64,000 nt of DNA, from contig NZ_BATM01000008.1 in assembly GCF_000467185.1 (NCBI RefSeq), forward strand, positions 243,523 to 307,522, read 5' to 3'. A program made the translations under genes and the position numbers. The notes under the pieces are model-generated. The model made no database searches. It saw nothing but the letters and a program-made list of their open reading frames with translations, and was not told the DNA's origin. This document shows, in pieces, positions 9,123-18,192 of the stretch; the stretch's first letter is position 1, and every line of letters starts with the position of its first letter. This DNA comes from Vibrio ezurae NBRC 102218. Its GTDB lineage: Bacteria; Pseudomonadota; Gammaproteobacteria; Enterobacterales; Vibrionaceae.

Positions 9123-9854
9123 TTACAGCCATAAGTTTTCAATAGGATCATCGGGGCTGAAATGATGTGCTACTTGGGCTTGTAGTAGTTCGGCCGTTGC
9201 GATGGCATCGACTAATGCATCATGAGGGGTGTACGTTGGCAGGTTATAACGTTTGCGACTTGCGCCCAGTCTCACTGACCCGGGGCGTTTTCCTTTTAAG
9301 CGGTTGATGAATCCAGCCGAGAGTTCTTGCTGGATACTCCATTCAATTTGTAAGGTATCAACAACGGGAAATAGTATACCTTCGTTTAAACGGCGCTTTA
9401 GAATACTGTCTAAGAAATCACGTTCTATTTGACGATAATGGACCACACATACCTTTCCTGCGATCGCCTCTAAGATCTCAGGCAGTACTGTCATAAAATC
9501 AGGTGCAAACTGCAATTCTGAGTGCGTAATACCATGAATCACCACAGAATCCGCATTCAGCGCTTTTTGAGGTTTGATTAACCATTGCTGACTTTGTTTT
9601 AAGTACACGCGATTTAAGTCAAATGGCACAAGCCCAATCGAAATAATTTCATCTTTTGTCGCATTCAGTCCGGTCGTTTCAAAATCCAGAGCCAGAAACG
9701 GCGTATCTTTTAATGCGGTTTTTTCATCGATAGTGCCTGTGGCGTAAAAACGCTTTAAATGCCCATGATGGCTTTTCGCCTGTAAAGACTCAAAGTGGCT
9801 TTGCCAATCATGGATCACTTGATGTGTTTGATTATTATTGTTTTTTTTAAACAT
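9123..9854 (-). CDS. DnaQ-like 3'-5' exonuclease
   Basis: DEDDh-type exonuclease domain protein. 243 residues. Exo I is LALDFETTGLNATKDEIISIG, then VIHGITHSEL, Exo II around HYRQIERDFLD, and Exo III as YTPHDALVDAIATAELL with His and Asp in place. It starts four bases after the stop of the cNMP/CBS/DUF294 gene, so the two form one operon, a pairing I know from other Vibrio-like genomes. Whether it degrades DNA, RNA or a nucleotide signal cannot be told here. Confidence 0.85.
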   Translation of the reverse strand: MFKKNNNNQTHQVIHDWQSHFESLQAKSHHGHLKRFYATGTIDEKTALKDTPFLALDFETTGLNATKDEIISIGLVPFDLNRVYLKQSQQWLIKPQKALNADSVVIHGITHSELQFAPDFMTVLPEILEAIAGKVCVVHYRQIERDFLDSILKRRLNEGILFPVVDTLQIEWSIQQELSAGFINRLKGKRPGSVRLGASRKRYNLPTYTPHDALVDAIATAELLQAQVAHHFSPDDPIENLWL

Positions 9855-9858
9855 AAGC

Positions 9859-11730
9859 TTATTTTATCGAGGCACCTTGGTAGCGAAACTTCAAAAAGTT
9901 CTGTGCATTACTCAGAATTTGGAATGCATTTTTTAGGTTACGTCGTTCAAAATCGGATAAGTTTTCTGGCTCAATGTTATTATCAGGCTCTCGCTGTTCG
10001 TTAATATCGATAGCTTGATGTCGAATACGCACCAGCGAGATAAACTCTAGCGCATCTTTCAGATCTTGAGCACGACCTTTTGGCAGAATATTGGCATCGA
10101 GTATGTCATCTAAACGTTCAAAAGAGTTTTGTTGAGTTGAGCCGACAGCCAGTGCATGCACACGAATGAGATCGGCGAGGGGAGCCGTCCCACGTCGTTT
10201 TAGGTTGATCGAATTTTTATGGTTGCCATCTTTTTCCATTACAAAGCTTTTAAAGAAGCCCAGTGGTGGTGTGCGGTTTAGCGCATTGCGAGCAAGGCAG
10301 TATAAAAATTTAGAATTATTTTTTGCACGCTCGGTAATAAAGCGATTGAGTTTTTCAGCCCACTTTATTTGACCGTGAACCCCTACAAGATCAAAAAATA
10401 TCGACGCATTAAGCAGGGCTTTTGCGTTTGGTTTATCTATCCAATCGGCAAAACAGTCTTCCCATTCAGTTTGTGTCATACGCCAGATAGGGTTGGTGGC
10501 CATGATATCGCCAGTACAATATGGGTAGCCACATTGATCCAGTCCATCACTGACTTTTTGGGCTAATTCAGCAAAATATGGATCGTGTTTTTCTTTATCA
10601 AAGCTGTTGGAGAGTATGATGGCATTGTCTTGGTCGGTCACAATCAACTGCTCATCACGAGCCATAGAGCCAAGCGCTAGGAAGCAATAGGGTACAGGAG
10701 ACGGCCCCAACTCCTCTTCGACAAGCTCGATAATACGCTGCTTGAAACTCTTAGCAATAATTGCCATTGCGCTGCCAACCATATGTGAGTTGGCATCTTC
10801 ATTGACCAATCGAACAAAACTGTCACTGACTTGCTCAGACAATGTCACGAGATCGGCAATACTATTTTGCTGGAATATAGAACTGACTAATAATAGAGAG
10901 TTTTGCGACTCATAGCGTACGATATCGCTGGCTTCAATAACGCCAATCGGCGTGTTTTTCCTAACGATAGGCAAGTGATGAACGTTGAATCTTTGCATCG
11001 TCAGCATAGCTTCATAAATATAGGCATTGCTGTCTAACGAAATGACATCTTGGGTCATCACCGATTTGACCGTGTCGTCAGGGGACACGCCTTGGGCGAT
11101 AACACGAGTACATAAATCTCGGTCGGTAAGGATGCCACGCAATTTATCTCGGCTGTCCATTTGTTCGTCGTCGACAACCAGTAAACAAGACGTATTTTCG
11201 TCGTCCATGCGAATGGCTGCATCTCGTATGGATGATCCTTCAGTAATACTTGATGGTGTATGGGTGATTAGAGAGGTGACTTTGGCGGTAGTCAGATCGT
11301 TGTCATCATTGGTCGCAATCGCACGACGAAGACGCTTGCCATCATCAAGGGCAACAAAGTCGGCAAATGAATCGAAATTATCATACAGATTTTGAAAGGT
11401 ATCACTGGGAATACAGTACAGTAGACAGTCTTCTATCGCCGTTGCCGGGAACATGACTTTACCGTTACTTAGTAGTGCCATTTGACCGAAGATAGCCCCT
11501 TCATCTAGGCGATTATAAAGTGAACCGTTTCGCTTTGAAATTTCAACAACGCCACTACGGACAACAAAAAAATCAGAAATCGCCTCACCTAAAGAAACCA
11601 CCAATTCACCTTTACGAATGTAGGAAATTTCAGTCTCAAGTGCAATTTGATTTAATGTCTCATCCGGTAGCTCAGTAAATGGAGGGTACTGCGCGAGAAA
11701 TTGTTTAATTTCAAATAGTTCAACTTCCAT
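9859..11730 (-). CDS. Cyclic-nucleotide-binding, CBS-pair and DUF294 nucleotidyltransferase-like protein
   Basis: Multi-domain cytosolic regulator of 623 residues. Order: a cNMP-binding domain (about 15-130, with the GAIFGQMALLSNGKVMFPATA loop), a pair of CBS domains (about 155-275, RDAAIRMDDENTSCLLVVDD and LTMQRFNVHHLPIVRKN), a GlnD-like nucleotidyltransferase domain DUF294 (about 330-460, LGSMARDEQLIVTDQDNA) and the helical DUF294 C-terminal domain. The GSxxR and D-x-D features of the transferase fold are visible (GSMARDEQ, TDQDNA). Likely it binds cyclic and adenine nucleotides and changes activity accordingly; no target is known to me. Its partner is the downstream exonuclease. Confidence 0.88.
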   Translation of the reverse strand: MEVELFEIKQFLAQYPPFTELPDETLNQIALETEISYIRKGELVVSLGEAISDFFVVRSGVVEISKRNGSLYNRLDEGAIFGQMALLSNGKVMFPATAIEDCLLYCIPSDTFQNLYDNFDSFADFVALDDGKRLRRAIATNDDNDLTTAKVTSLITHTPSSITEGSSIRDAAIRMDDENTSCLLVVDDEQMDSRDKLRGILTDRDLCTRVIAQGVSPDDTVKSVMTQDVISLDSNAYIYEAMLTMQRFNVHHLPIVRKNTPIGVIEASDIVRYESQNSLLLVSSIFQQNSIADLVTLSEQVSDSFVRLVNEDANSHMVGSAMAIIAKSFKQRIIELVEEELGPSPVPYCFLALGSMARDEQLIVTDQDNAIILSNSFDKEKHDPYFAELAQKVSDGLDQCGYPYCTGDIMATNPIWRMTQTEWEDCFADWIDKPNAKALLNASIFFDLVGVHGQIKWAEKLNRFITERAKNNSKFLYCLARNALNRTPPLGFFKSFVMEKDGNHKNSINLKRRGTAPLADLIRVHALAVGSTQQNSFERLDDILDANILPKGRAQDLKDALEFISLVRIRHQAIDINEQREPDNNIEPENLSDFERRNLKNAFQILSNAQNFLKFRYQGASIK

Positions 11731-12040
11731 GATATGCCTTAAATATCGTGATTCTTTGCTGAGTTCATCATAGAACGAAAACCAAAATATCCATAGTTTA
11801 GTTTGATGATAGTTCGCATCGAAAAGGGAATAATCACCCGTATTGGCGTTATTTTGTTCACATTTACAGTGTAGCGCAGTTTGTGGGGGTAAATTGCATA
11901 ATAGAGAGTGCTAGAGACGGGATCGGGTATGGTTTGACTTACATTTATCAATTCTGTAAATATGGATAAAAATCAGGCGATGTTTCATCGAGGAAGCTAA
12001 ATACGGTGTGGCATAGCCCTCTTTCGGGGAGGAAGTTTTA
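11731..12040. other. Intergenic region with divergent promoters
   Basis: 310 bases between the DUF294 gene and the first acetyltransferase gene. I see no gene with support. It marks the left edge of the accessory block. A GGGGAGGAAG ribosome site (12026-12035) belongs to the next gene. Confidence 0.5.
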
Positions 12041-12472
12041 GTGCAAGGATTTAGGATTAGCACAGATAACGATGAGTTAGACTTCGATGTTATTTATCAT
12101 TTTATTTCAGAGAGTTATTGGGCAAAAGGTGTGCCTAAACACACGCTTTTAAAAGCGCTCTCAAATTCATTTTGTTTTGGCTTATTTGATAATAGTGGTG
12201 CTCAAGTGGGCTTTGCTCGCTTAATCACAGATAAAGCAACGTTTGCCTATTTGGCTGATGTATTTGTCTTAGAGTCTCATCGAGGGCAAGGGTTGAGTAA
12301 ATGGTTGGTTCAAACCATCTTAGAACATCCGGACCTACAAGGGTTAAGGCGCATTATGCTAGCGACAAAAGATGCACATGGCCTGTATTGCCAATATGGA
12401 TTTGAAGCTATCGTAAACCCAGAGATGCTAATGCAAATTTGGCATCCTGATGTTTACCGCGCTCCACTATAG
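12041..12472 (+). CDS. GNAT family N-acetyltransferase
   Basis: Acetyl-CoA-dependent acetyltransferase of unknown substrate. 143 residues. Motif A, which binds acetyl-CoA, is FVLESHRGQGLSKWLVQTIL (R-G-Q-G-L). The later IMLATKDAHGLYCQYGFEAI carries the usual Y-x-x-x-GF ending. Start is a GTG with GGGGAGGAAG six bases ahead. It is the first of three acetyltransferase genes in a row on this strand. Confidence 0.82.
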   Translation: MQGFRISTDNDELDFDVIYHFISESYWAKGVPKHTLLKALSNSFCFGLFDNSGAQVGFARLITDKATFAYLADVFVLESHRGQGLSKWLVQTILEHPDLQGLRRIMLATKDAHGLYCQYGFEAIVNPEMLMQIWHPDVYRAPL

Positions 12473-12527
12473 TTCAGTGGTAGTGTATTTATACCTTAAT
12501 TAAGTGTCAGTTGTATGCGGGGATAAA

Positions 12528-13301
12528 ATGGATTTGGCAGACGTAATGCAAGAGTACAATGAATTTGAAAGAAAGTTCGGTAACTCATTTAATGGCACCA
12601 TGAAATCAGATGATAACCTAACAAAGTTTGTATCAATAGATCGTCATGGTAGCTATATATCATTCTTCAACTTTGATGAAAACATGACAGAATCAATCGT
12701 TAAAGATCAACTGGCATACTTCAACAAGCGTAACTTATGTTTTGAATGGAAGACGTATAGTACGGATAAACCGAGTAATATTGGTGAGATATTGCTTGCC
12801 TATGGCTTTGAGCAAGAAGACTCAGAATCATTCATGGTTTTGGATCTTTCAAAAGTGGTAAGCGAACCCGAACCCTTCGATGAACTTCAGATTACAGAGG
12901 TTTCTGATAGTAAAGGTATTTATGATGCAATAAAGGTTCAAGAACAAGTTTGGGGTAGAGACTTCGATTGGCAATACAATTATCTAATGAATCTAAAGAA
13001 ACACTCTCCAGATTCGGTATTCATTTATGTTGTGTATGTTAACGAACAACCTGTCACCTCCGCTTGGTTAACATTTAATGGTAACAGTCCATTTGCAGGT
13101 ATTTGGGGGGGAAGCACAATCGAAGAGTTTCGAGGCAATGGTTATTATAGTTTGCTGCTTAACAAACGTATTGCCAAAGCAAAATCAAAAGGAGTTAAAT
13201 ATCTTATAATTGATGCTTCAGATATGAGTAAACCGATTGTATCAAAGCGTGGTTTTCAAGTTGTGGCAACAACGACGGGGTACACTTCCCCAAATAGCTA
13301 G
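12528..13301 (+). CDS. GNAT family N-acetyltransferase, two-part
   Basis: 257 residues from the ATG at 12528, which has GGGGAT six bases before it; a GTG at 12504 would add eight residues. The N-terminal half resembles a degenerate acetyltransferase fold. The C-terminal half is a clear GNAT domain: VYVNEQPVTSAWLTF, WGGSTIEEFRGNGYYSLLL (motif A as R-G-N-G-Y) and KRGFQVVATTTGY. Substrate unknown. The gene is more AT-rich than its neighbours in the core genome. Confidence 0.78.
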   Translation: MDLADVMQEYNEFERKFGNSFNGTMKSDDNLTKFVSIDRHGSYISFFNFDENMTESIVKDQLAYFNKRNLCFEWKTYSTDKPSNIGEILLAYGFEQEDSESFMVLDLSKVVSEPEPFDELQITEVSDSKGIYDAIKVQEQVWGRDFDWQYNYLMNLKKHSPDSVFIYVVYVNEQPVTSAWLTFNGNSPFAGIWGGSTIEEFRGNGYYSLLLNKRIAKAKSKGVKYLIIDASDMSKPIVSKRGFQVVATTTGYTSPNS

Positions 13302-13404
13302 CAAAGCTTAAATTGGCTGCTATGCGCGGGCAGACTTGATTGTACTCAAATAGGGAGTATGCCTATCAGCGCTTAATTTTGCTTATTTTGCAGGAGAAAA
13401 TACC

Positions 13405-13923
13405 ATGGAGTTAGTTGTACCATCACTGGAATACCAGTCCGCTTTTGCGCAGTTCTACGCCGATTTTGCTGAACATGACGGTGAAAACGCTGAATATTAT
13501 CTCGAAGGGAAAGTTGATTTTCCGAGATACATTAAGCGACTCAGTGATGAAGCGGATGGTTTAAATTTGCGTGATGGCTATGTGCCTTGTAGTCACTTTT
13601 GGCTGGTCAATACAGAGAAGTCTATCCTTGGCGCTATTCGCGTGCGCCATAATATCAACAATGAATTTCTTTCCCTTGAAGCGGGTCATATTGGTTATGA
13701 CATCGCACCTTCTCATCGTGCAAAAGGTAAAGGCAAGCTGATGCTTAAACTGGCTTTAGCAAAAGCGGCTGAATTAGGCATCGACAGCGCTTTGGTAATC
13801 GCAGATGAAGATAACTTAGCATCAAGAGCTGTTATCGAAGCGAATGGTGGTGAATTTGAGAACGTTGTTATGGGTAAGGTTTTTCCCAATCTTTTAGCAA
13901 GGTATTGGATTCGTTCTCACTAA
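13405..13923 (+). CDS. GNAT family N-acetyltransferase (COG3981-like)
   Basis: 172 residues. The pattern LGAIRVRHNINNEFLSLEAGHIGYDIAPSHR followed by KGKGKLMLKLALAKA is typical of the predicted acetyltransferases of COG3981. ALVIADEDNLASRAVIEANGG completes the fold. Start is the ATG after a GCAGGAG site. Substrate unknown. Third member of the acetyltransferase run, not closely similar to the other two. Confidence 0.82.
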   Translation: MELVVPSLEYQSAFAQFYADFAEHDGENAEYYLEGKVDFPRYIKRLSDEADGLNLRDGYVPCSHFWLVNTEKSILGAIRVRHNINNEFLSLEAGHIGYDIAPSHRAKGKGKLMLKLALAKAAELGIDSALVIADEDNLASRAVIEANGGEFENVVMGKVFPNLLARYWIRSH

Positions 13924-14444
13924 GCATATCGGGCAATATAGCCAATATTGGATATGCTGTTAAGTACCATTTTTCTTGTCAAAGTCGATAGGGCATAGAG
14001 ACCCAAGTACACTGTGCCTTTTTATCTGGTTATCATTAACCTATATGGGTTCCAAGATCCTTTTCCGCACTGTTCTCATATCAGTCTCACGTTATTGTCA
14101 TTTCAAACTGCTTCTCATCAGCTATTCACTGAACAAACAAAGCTCAACATAAGTCCTTCAATCGGTTTTAGAGAGATCTTTCTTGGTGGGTTTAGTACCG
14201 TCTATTCCTTTTTACTGCATCTTGTTTTCCGCTTAGTCAGCCAATTGTTTTTTGATCTTCACGACAATGACAAAATCAAAAAAATGTCATTTCCATATCG
14301 ATCACTAAAAAATATCAAAATCTCTATTGACATTATGTACTGATCAATACAGAATGCACGCATCGCAATCAGTAGTGACCACTACAAATTGCAGTCGAGC
14401 AACCGATATATGACTTAGTTCAACAGAATAAGCAGGAAAGAATA
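13924..14444. other. Long intergenic region before the SDR pair
   Basis: 521 bases without a supported gene. The first 370 bases show no recognisable coding or repeat signal. The last 150 hold the operator array described separately and a good promoter hexamer TTGACA at 14327-14332. Confidence 0.5.
14296..14385. promoter_or_regulatory. Predicted TetR-type operator array upstream of the SDR genes
   Basis: Three 12-base near-palindromes fit TAnYGAYCRnTA: TATCGATCACTA (14296), TACTGATCAATA (14338, within a 14/16 palindrome) and TAGTGACCACTA (14373). Centres are 42 and 35 bases apart. A TTGACA hexamer lies next to the second site. The same arrangement recurs before tetR at 17.8 kb. Control by that TetR is inferred. 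Confidence 0.65.
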
Positions 14445-15350
14445 ATGACTCAAGAAACAGCGATTCAAGCAGGCAACAACATGAAAACAGTCGTAATTAC
14501 AGGCAGCAGCAGTGGTTTTGGTAAAATGTCGGCAAAGCAGTTTGCCGATAAAGGACACAAAGTTTACGCTGCGATGCGCAACGCAGACGGCAAGAATCAA
14601 GCAGTGAAAAATGAACTGCAATCATATTCAGAAAACATTGTAGTGGTTGAGATGGACGTTCTCAGTGATGAATCTGTAAACGCAGCGATTGCACACATCA
14701 TGCAAAAAGAAAATGCGATTGATGTGCTGATCAACAACGCGGGCATCATGCACATGGGGATTACTGAAGCATTCAGTGTGGAGCAAGCACAGCAATTGAT
14801 GGATACCAATTTCTACGGTGTTATCCGCTCGGTTCAAGCTGTTGCGCCGCATATGCGTAAAGCAGGCAAGGGTCTAATCATCAATACGACCTCTGTTATT
14901 GGGCGCGTATCATGGCCATTTACTGGCACCTATAGCGCAAGTAAAGCCGCGGTAGAAGCTTACTCTCAGAGCCTAAAATTTGAATTAGCATCCAGTGGTA
15001 TTGAGGTAGTGATTGTGGAGCCAGGCCCATCAGGGACTAACCTAGGTGGCTCATTTCAACCAGAAGCGCATACTCAAGTGGTGGCAGAAAATCCACAACT
15101 TAAAGCGACCATTGATAACATGCTTAGCTCAGTCCGCCAAGGCCGAGGAGACCCAAAAACTGATCCGCAAAACGTGGTAGATGTATACCTAAACCTAGTG
15201 GATATGGAACACGGCACACGCCCAACACGTACAGCGATTGGTCTGGTGAACAACGTGGATAAAATCAACGATTTCTTCCAACCACTTCAAGATCAAGTGA
15301 TCTCAGATTTCCAACTCGATTTCATGCTAGAAACTAAAGTTAACCACTAA
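14445..15350 (+). CDS. Short-chain dehydrogenase/reductase
   Basis: NAD(P)-dependent oxidoreductase of the classical SDR family; substrate unknown. 301 residues. Cofactor motif TGSSSGFGKMSA near residues 20-31, then DVLINNAGI, and the catalytic Tyr-Lys in TYSASKAAVEAYS with Ser in TTSVIGR. The start ATG has AGGAAAG at 14434-14440. A short leader of 12 residues precedes the Rossmann strand. It sits 60 bases after the last predicted operator and 41 bases ahead of a second SDR gene. Confidence 0.87.
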   Translation: MTQETAIQAGNNMKTVVITGSSSGFGKMSAKQFADKGHKVYAAMRNADGKNQAVKNELQSYSENIVVVEMDVLSDESVNAAIAHIMQKENAIDVLINNAGIMHMGITEAFSVEQAQQLMDTNFYGVIRSVQAVAPHMRKAGKGLIINTTSVIGRVSWPFTGTYSASKAAVEAYSQSLKFELASSGIEVVIVEPGPSGTNLGGSFQPEAHTQVVAENPQLKATIDNMLSSVRQGRGDPKTDPQNVVDVYLNLVDMEHGTRPTRTAIGLVNNVDKINDFFQPLQDQVISDFQLDFMLETKVNH

Positions 15351-15391
15351 TTACTTCGCTATCTCAACGTAATAAAACAAGGTCAAAGCTT

Positions 15392-16138
15392 ATGTCATTC
15401 AACATTTCAAATAAAGTTGTGTTCATCACTGGTGCAAACCGAGGTATTGGTAAATGCATTACTGAGCATTTTCTTGAGCAAGGTGCGAAGAAAGTGTACT
15501 TAGCGGTTCGCAATCCAAATTCAACTAAGGATTTAGAAGAGCAATACGGCGAAAAAGTAGAGACAATTCAAGTCGATATTACCGATGAAGCCTCTATTTT
15601 AGAAGCGGCAAAAAAAGCAACGGACGTTGATGTTGTCATTAATAACGCAGGGATTATTTCAACAGTGGCTCCTCTGGATGACAATGCGCTCGATACCTTG
15701 AAAGAAGAGATGGAAGTAAATGTTTACGGACTAATGCGCGTAGCCAAAGCATTTGAAGCGGCCTTGATTGCCAATCAAGGTTCACTGGTGCAATTAAACT
15801 CAGTCGCTTCAATCAAAAACCATTTGAATATGACTACATACTGCACATCAAAAGCGGCATCTTATTCTGTCACGCAAGGTTTGCGTGATCATTTTAAGCC
15901 TCATAACGTTCGCGTGCTGAGCGTTCACCCCGGCGTGGTTGCAACCGATATGGCAGATCTTACCGGTCTTAGTGATATCGCATCGTCACCACAAATCGTA
16001 CCAATCGAAATTCTTTCTGCATTGGATAAAGGCGAGTTCCACGTATTTCCAGATGCGATTGCAAAACAAAGAGAAGTTGGATTTAAATCTTATGCCGACA
16101 ACGTCATCATGAAAGACTTTGCAGAAGAACGAAAATAA
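15392..16138 (+). CDS. Short-chain dehydrogenase/reductase
   Basis: Second SDR of the pair, 248 residues. Motifs: TGANRGIGKCI near the N-terminus, DVVINNAGII, Ser in QLNSVASI, and TYCTSKAASYS with catalytic Tyr and Lys. Only distantly similar to the first SDR, so not a recent duplicate. The two are probably co-transcribed and act on related or sequential substrates (inference). A hairpin GATATAGA/TCTATATC at 16173-16200 follows but lacks a T-run. Confidence 0.85.
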   Translation: MSFNISNKVVFITGANRGIGKCITEHFLEQGAKKVYLAVRNPNSTKDLEEQYGEKVETIQVDITDEASILEAAKKATDVDVVINNAGIISTVAPLDDNALDTLKEEMEVNVYGLMRVAKAFEAALIANQGSLVQLNSVASIKNHLNMTTYCTSKAASYSVTQGLRDHFKPHNVRVLSVHPGVVATDMADLTGLSDIASSPQIVPIEILSALDKGEFHVFPDAIAKQREVGFKSYADNVIMKDFAEERK

Positions 16139-16269
16139 CGTCTCGCTGGATTCATCAATTCCCTTTTTAAGGGATATAGAAGCCAAATAGCCTCTATATC
16201 TCTTATTAAGGTCGTTCTTTCCCTTAGCTCGATAAGAAATGACGTATTTAACGCCCATAATTCGGCGTC

Positions 16270-16509
16270 TTAATCCAGTTTATTGAGTGTTCTTGCCCAA
16301 CAGTGTGCACCAACACACGCTTCAATGCCTATACACATGAGTGGTGTCTTTGCTATTGTAATCAGTAGTTTAGGGCGGATTAATGACTTATGAAGTATGA
16401 CCTTATTATTTTGGTCTACAGCATGAAGACTACAGTGGTTTTTAGCTAGGCCGATACCGCAGAAATAAGAATAATCAGATATGGTGCCTCCGATGCATTT
16501 AAGTAGCAC
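16270..16509 (-). pseudogene. IS110-family transposase N-terminal remnant
   Basis: A 79-residue reading frame matches the N-terminal part of IS110-type transposases: GIGLAKNHCSLHAVDQNNK, then a KLL stretch, and IGIEACVGAHCWARTLNKL. It stops after LNKLD, where intact proteins continue for over 200 residues, and I see no continuation in other frames nearby. The first acidic residue of the DEDD site is Gly here (GIGLAK in place of GIDLAK). It is therefore a dead fragment. It lies between the SDR pair and tetR and marks past insertion. Confidence 0.75.
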
Positions 16510-16556
16510 ATAAGTGTGGCAGATTCTCGGTAGGGGGAATCCATATCATTGGTTTT

Positions 16557-16703
16557 ATGCTATTTGATAAAGTGCGGACGTGGGCAGAATTTTGGATTGA
16601 TTTCAGCTTATCGGCGATAGCGTTGCTAGCTCTTGGGTTGGTTTTAGGTCTGGTTACTTGGGCTGTTTCAGAAACGTGGTATGAACGAGAGACGAACAAA
16701 TAA
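16557..16703 (+). CDS. Possible small membrane protein
   Basis: 48-residue frame with one long hydrophobic helix (LSAIALLALGLVLGLVTWAV) between a charged N-terminus and a charged tail ending in WYERETNK. This looks protein-like, but the only G-rich site (16533-16537) is about 20 bases upstream, which is too far. It may be a remnant or be read from another start. No family recognised. Confidence 0.3.
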   Translation: MLFDKVRTWAEFWIDFSLSAIALLALGLVLGLVTWAVSETWYERETNK

Positions 16704-17040
16704 AAGCGCACATAACAAGATAATCGGACTCCCACCGACTCAGTCTATTCTGAACAGTGAAGTGTTTAGGAGAGTCTAATCAAGAAATGACACCGAGCCA
16801 ATTTAGTGAGTGCTTGGCAAAATTTAGCTCGGGCATCAATCAAGATTAATTTATCCCACGATAAGTTCCTGTCATTTCTCAAAATCAGAAAACGAATAAT
16901 CTTTCATGTCTACCTCCATACACTACGAGTCGAAACTGGCTTATTTTATATGTCATAAACATGCCAACTTGACTTATTCACGATCAAACTTAATCGTCTG
17001 CCTACCGCATCATCGCGAGCACGTTATCTTGAATCATGGG
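16704..17040. other. Non-coding stretch
   Basis: About 340 bases between the IS remnant area and the tetR terminator. No gene, repeat or RNA signature was recognised. Confidence 0.5.
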
Positions 17041-17044
17041 ATAC

Positions 17045-17083
17045 AAAAAAAGGGGTGAACCCAGTATGGGCACCCCGTTTTTT
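17045..17083 (-). terminator. Terminator of tetR
   Basis: GGGGTG / CACCCC stem with an inner CCA/TGG pair. It is flanked by an A-run on the left (a T-run for the minus strand) and TTTTTT on the right, so it can end transcription in both directions. Confidence 0.8.
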
Positions 17084-17111
17084 CGTCATAGTGCTTATGC
17101 CGCTTTTCAGA

Positions 17112-17720
17112 CTATGCTACTGACTCGCTACGAGTCGGTATCGTATTGAGTGCATAGTCCATGATCGATTCTGCAACCTGTTGTGACTCTCCCGCGCGAA
17201 CCTGAGTAGAGATGCCATAAACAACCGATAACAAGTATTTTGCTTGCAGTTCTGCGGTCGCAGACTCAGTGATTACTCCCTCAGATTCAATCAAGGTTGT
17301 GAGCATCTTTTTGGTTTTTAACCCAAATTGTTTAATGTACACCGTAGCTTCCTCAGGAAAGGCAACGCTGTCAGACTCATTCACGCTTTTTACTAATAAG
17401 CATCCTAACGGGGTATTAGCATCTGAAAACTTTTGAATCAGCTCATAGAAACACGCTCGTAGTCTTTCTATGAAATTAGCATCAGAGGGTTCAGTGATAT
17501 GGCGATAACACGGCTCACTGTATTGTTTGATGTAATGCGCTACCACTTCTTTGAATAGCTGCTCTTTATTGCCAAAAGCGGCATATAAACTAGGCGTATT
17601 GATGCCAAGCTCTGAGGTTAGATTCGAGACAGATGTGGCGGCATAACCGTTGTTCCAAAATACGCGCATTGCCTTATCAAGTGCGATATCTCTGTCAAAT
17701 GATCTTTTTCTTCCAGCCAT
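17112..17720 (-). CDS. TetR/AcrR family transcriptional regulator
   Basis: DNA-binding repressor, 202 residues. The N-terminal helix-turn-helix is typical: FDRDIALDKAMRVFWNNGYAATSVSNLTSELGINTPSLYAAFGNKEQLFKEVV. The ligand-binding C-terminal half contains two Cys (YELIQ region and GCLLVKSVNESD), common in this subgroup. AGGAG precedes the ATG. A predicted operator array lies 47-133 bases upstream, and the same array precedes the SDR pair at 14.4 kb. Autoregulation and control of the SDR genes are therefore likely. Confidence 0.88.
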   Translation of the reverse strand: MAGRKRSFDRDIALDKAMRVFWNNGYAATSVSNLTSELGINTPSLYAAFGNKEQLFKEVVAHYIKQYSEPCYRHITEPSDANFIERLRACFYELIQKFSDANTPLGCLLVKSVNESDSVAFPEEATVYIKQFGLKTKKMLTTLIESEGVITESATAELQAKYLLSVVYGISTQVRAGESQQVAESIMDYALNTIPTRSESVA

Positions 17721-17766
17721 TAACTATGGTGCTCCTACCTAAAATATCTCTATCACATATATTTTG

Positions 17767-18117
<351 letters not shown>

Positions 18118-18154
18118 AAAAAAAGAAAACCACAATACATTGATAATATTGTGG
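18118..18154 (-). terminator. Terminator of aspC
   Basis: CCACAATA (18130-18137) pairs with TATTGTGG (18147-18154). On the minus strand the stem is followed by a TTTTCTTTTTTT run. Confidence 0.8.
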
Positions 18155-18192
18155 CTTTCTCAAATTTTAACTGGTGCTTTTAAGCAATAGGC

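Noticed and set aside
12041..13923. Possible integron cassettes, because three acetyltransferase genes stand in a row.
   Set aside because: The spacers differ and contain no attC-like inverted repeats or repeated core sites; no integrase gene is seen.
14014..14343. A 109-codon plus-strand frame before the SDR genes.
   Set aside because: No good ribosome site, odd composition, and it runs through the operator array.
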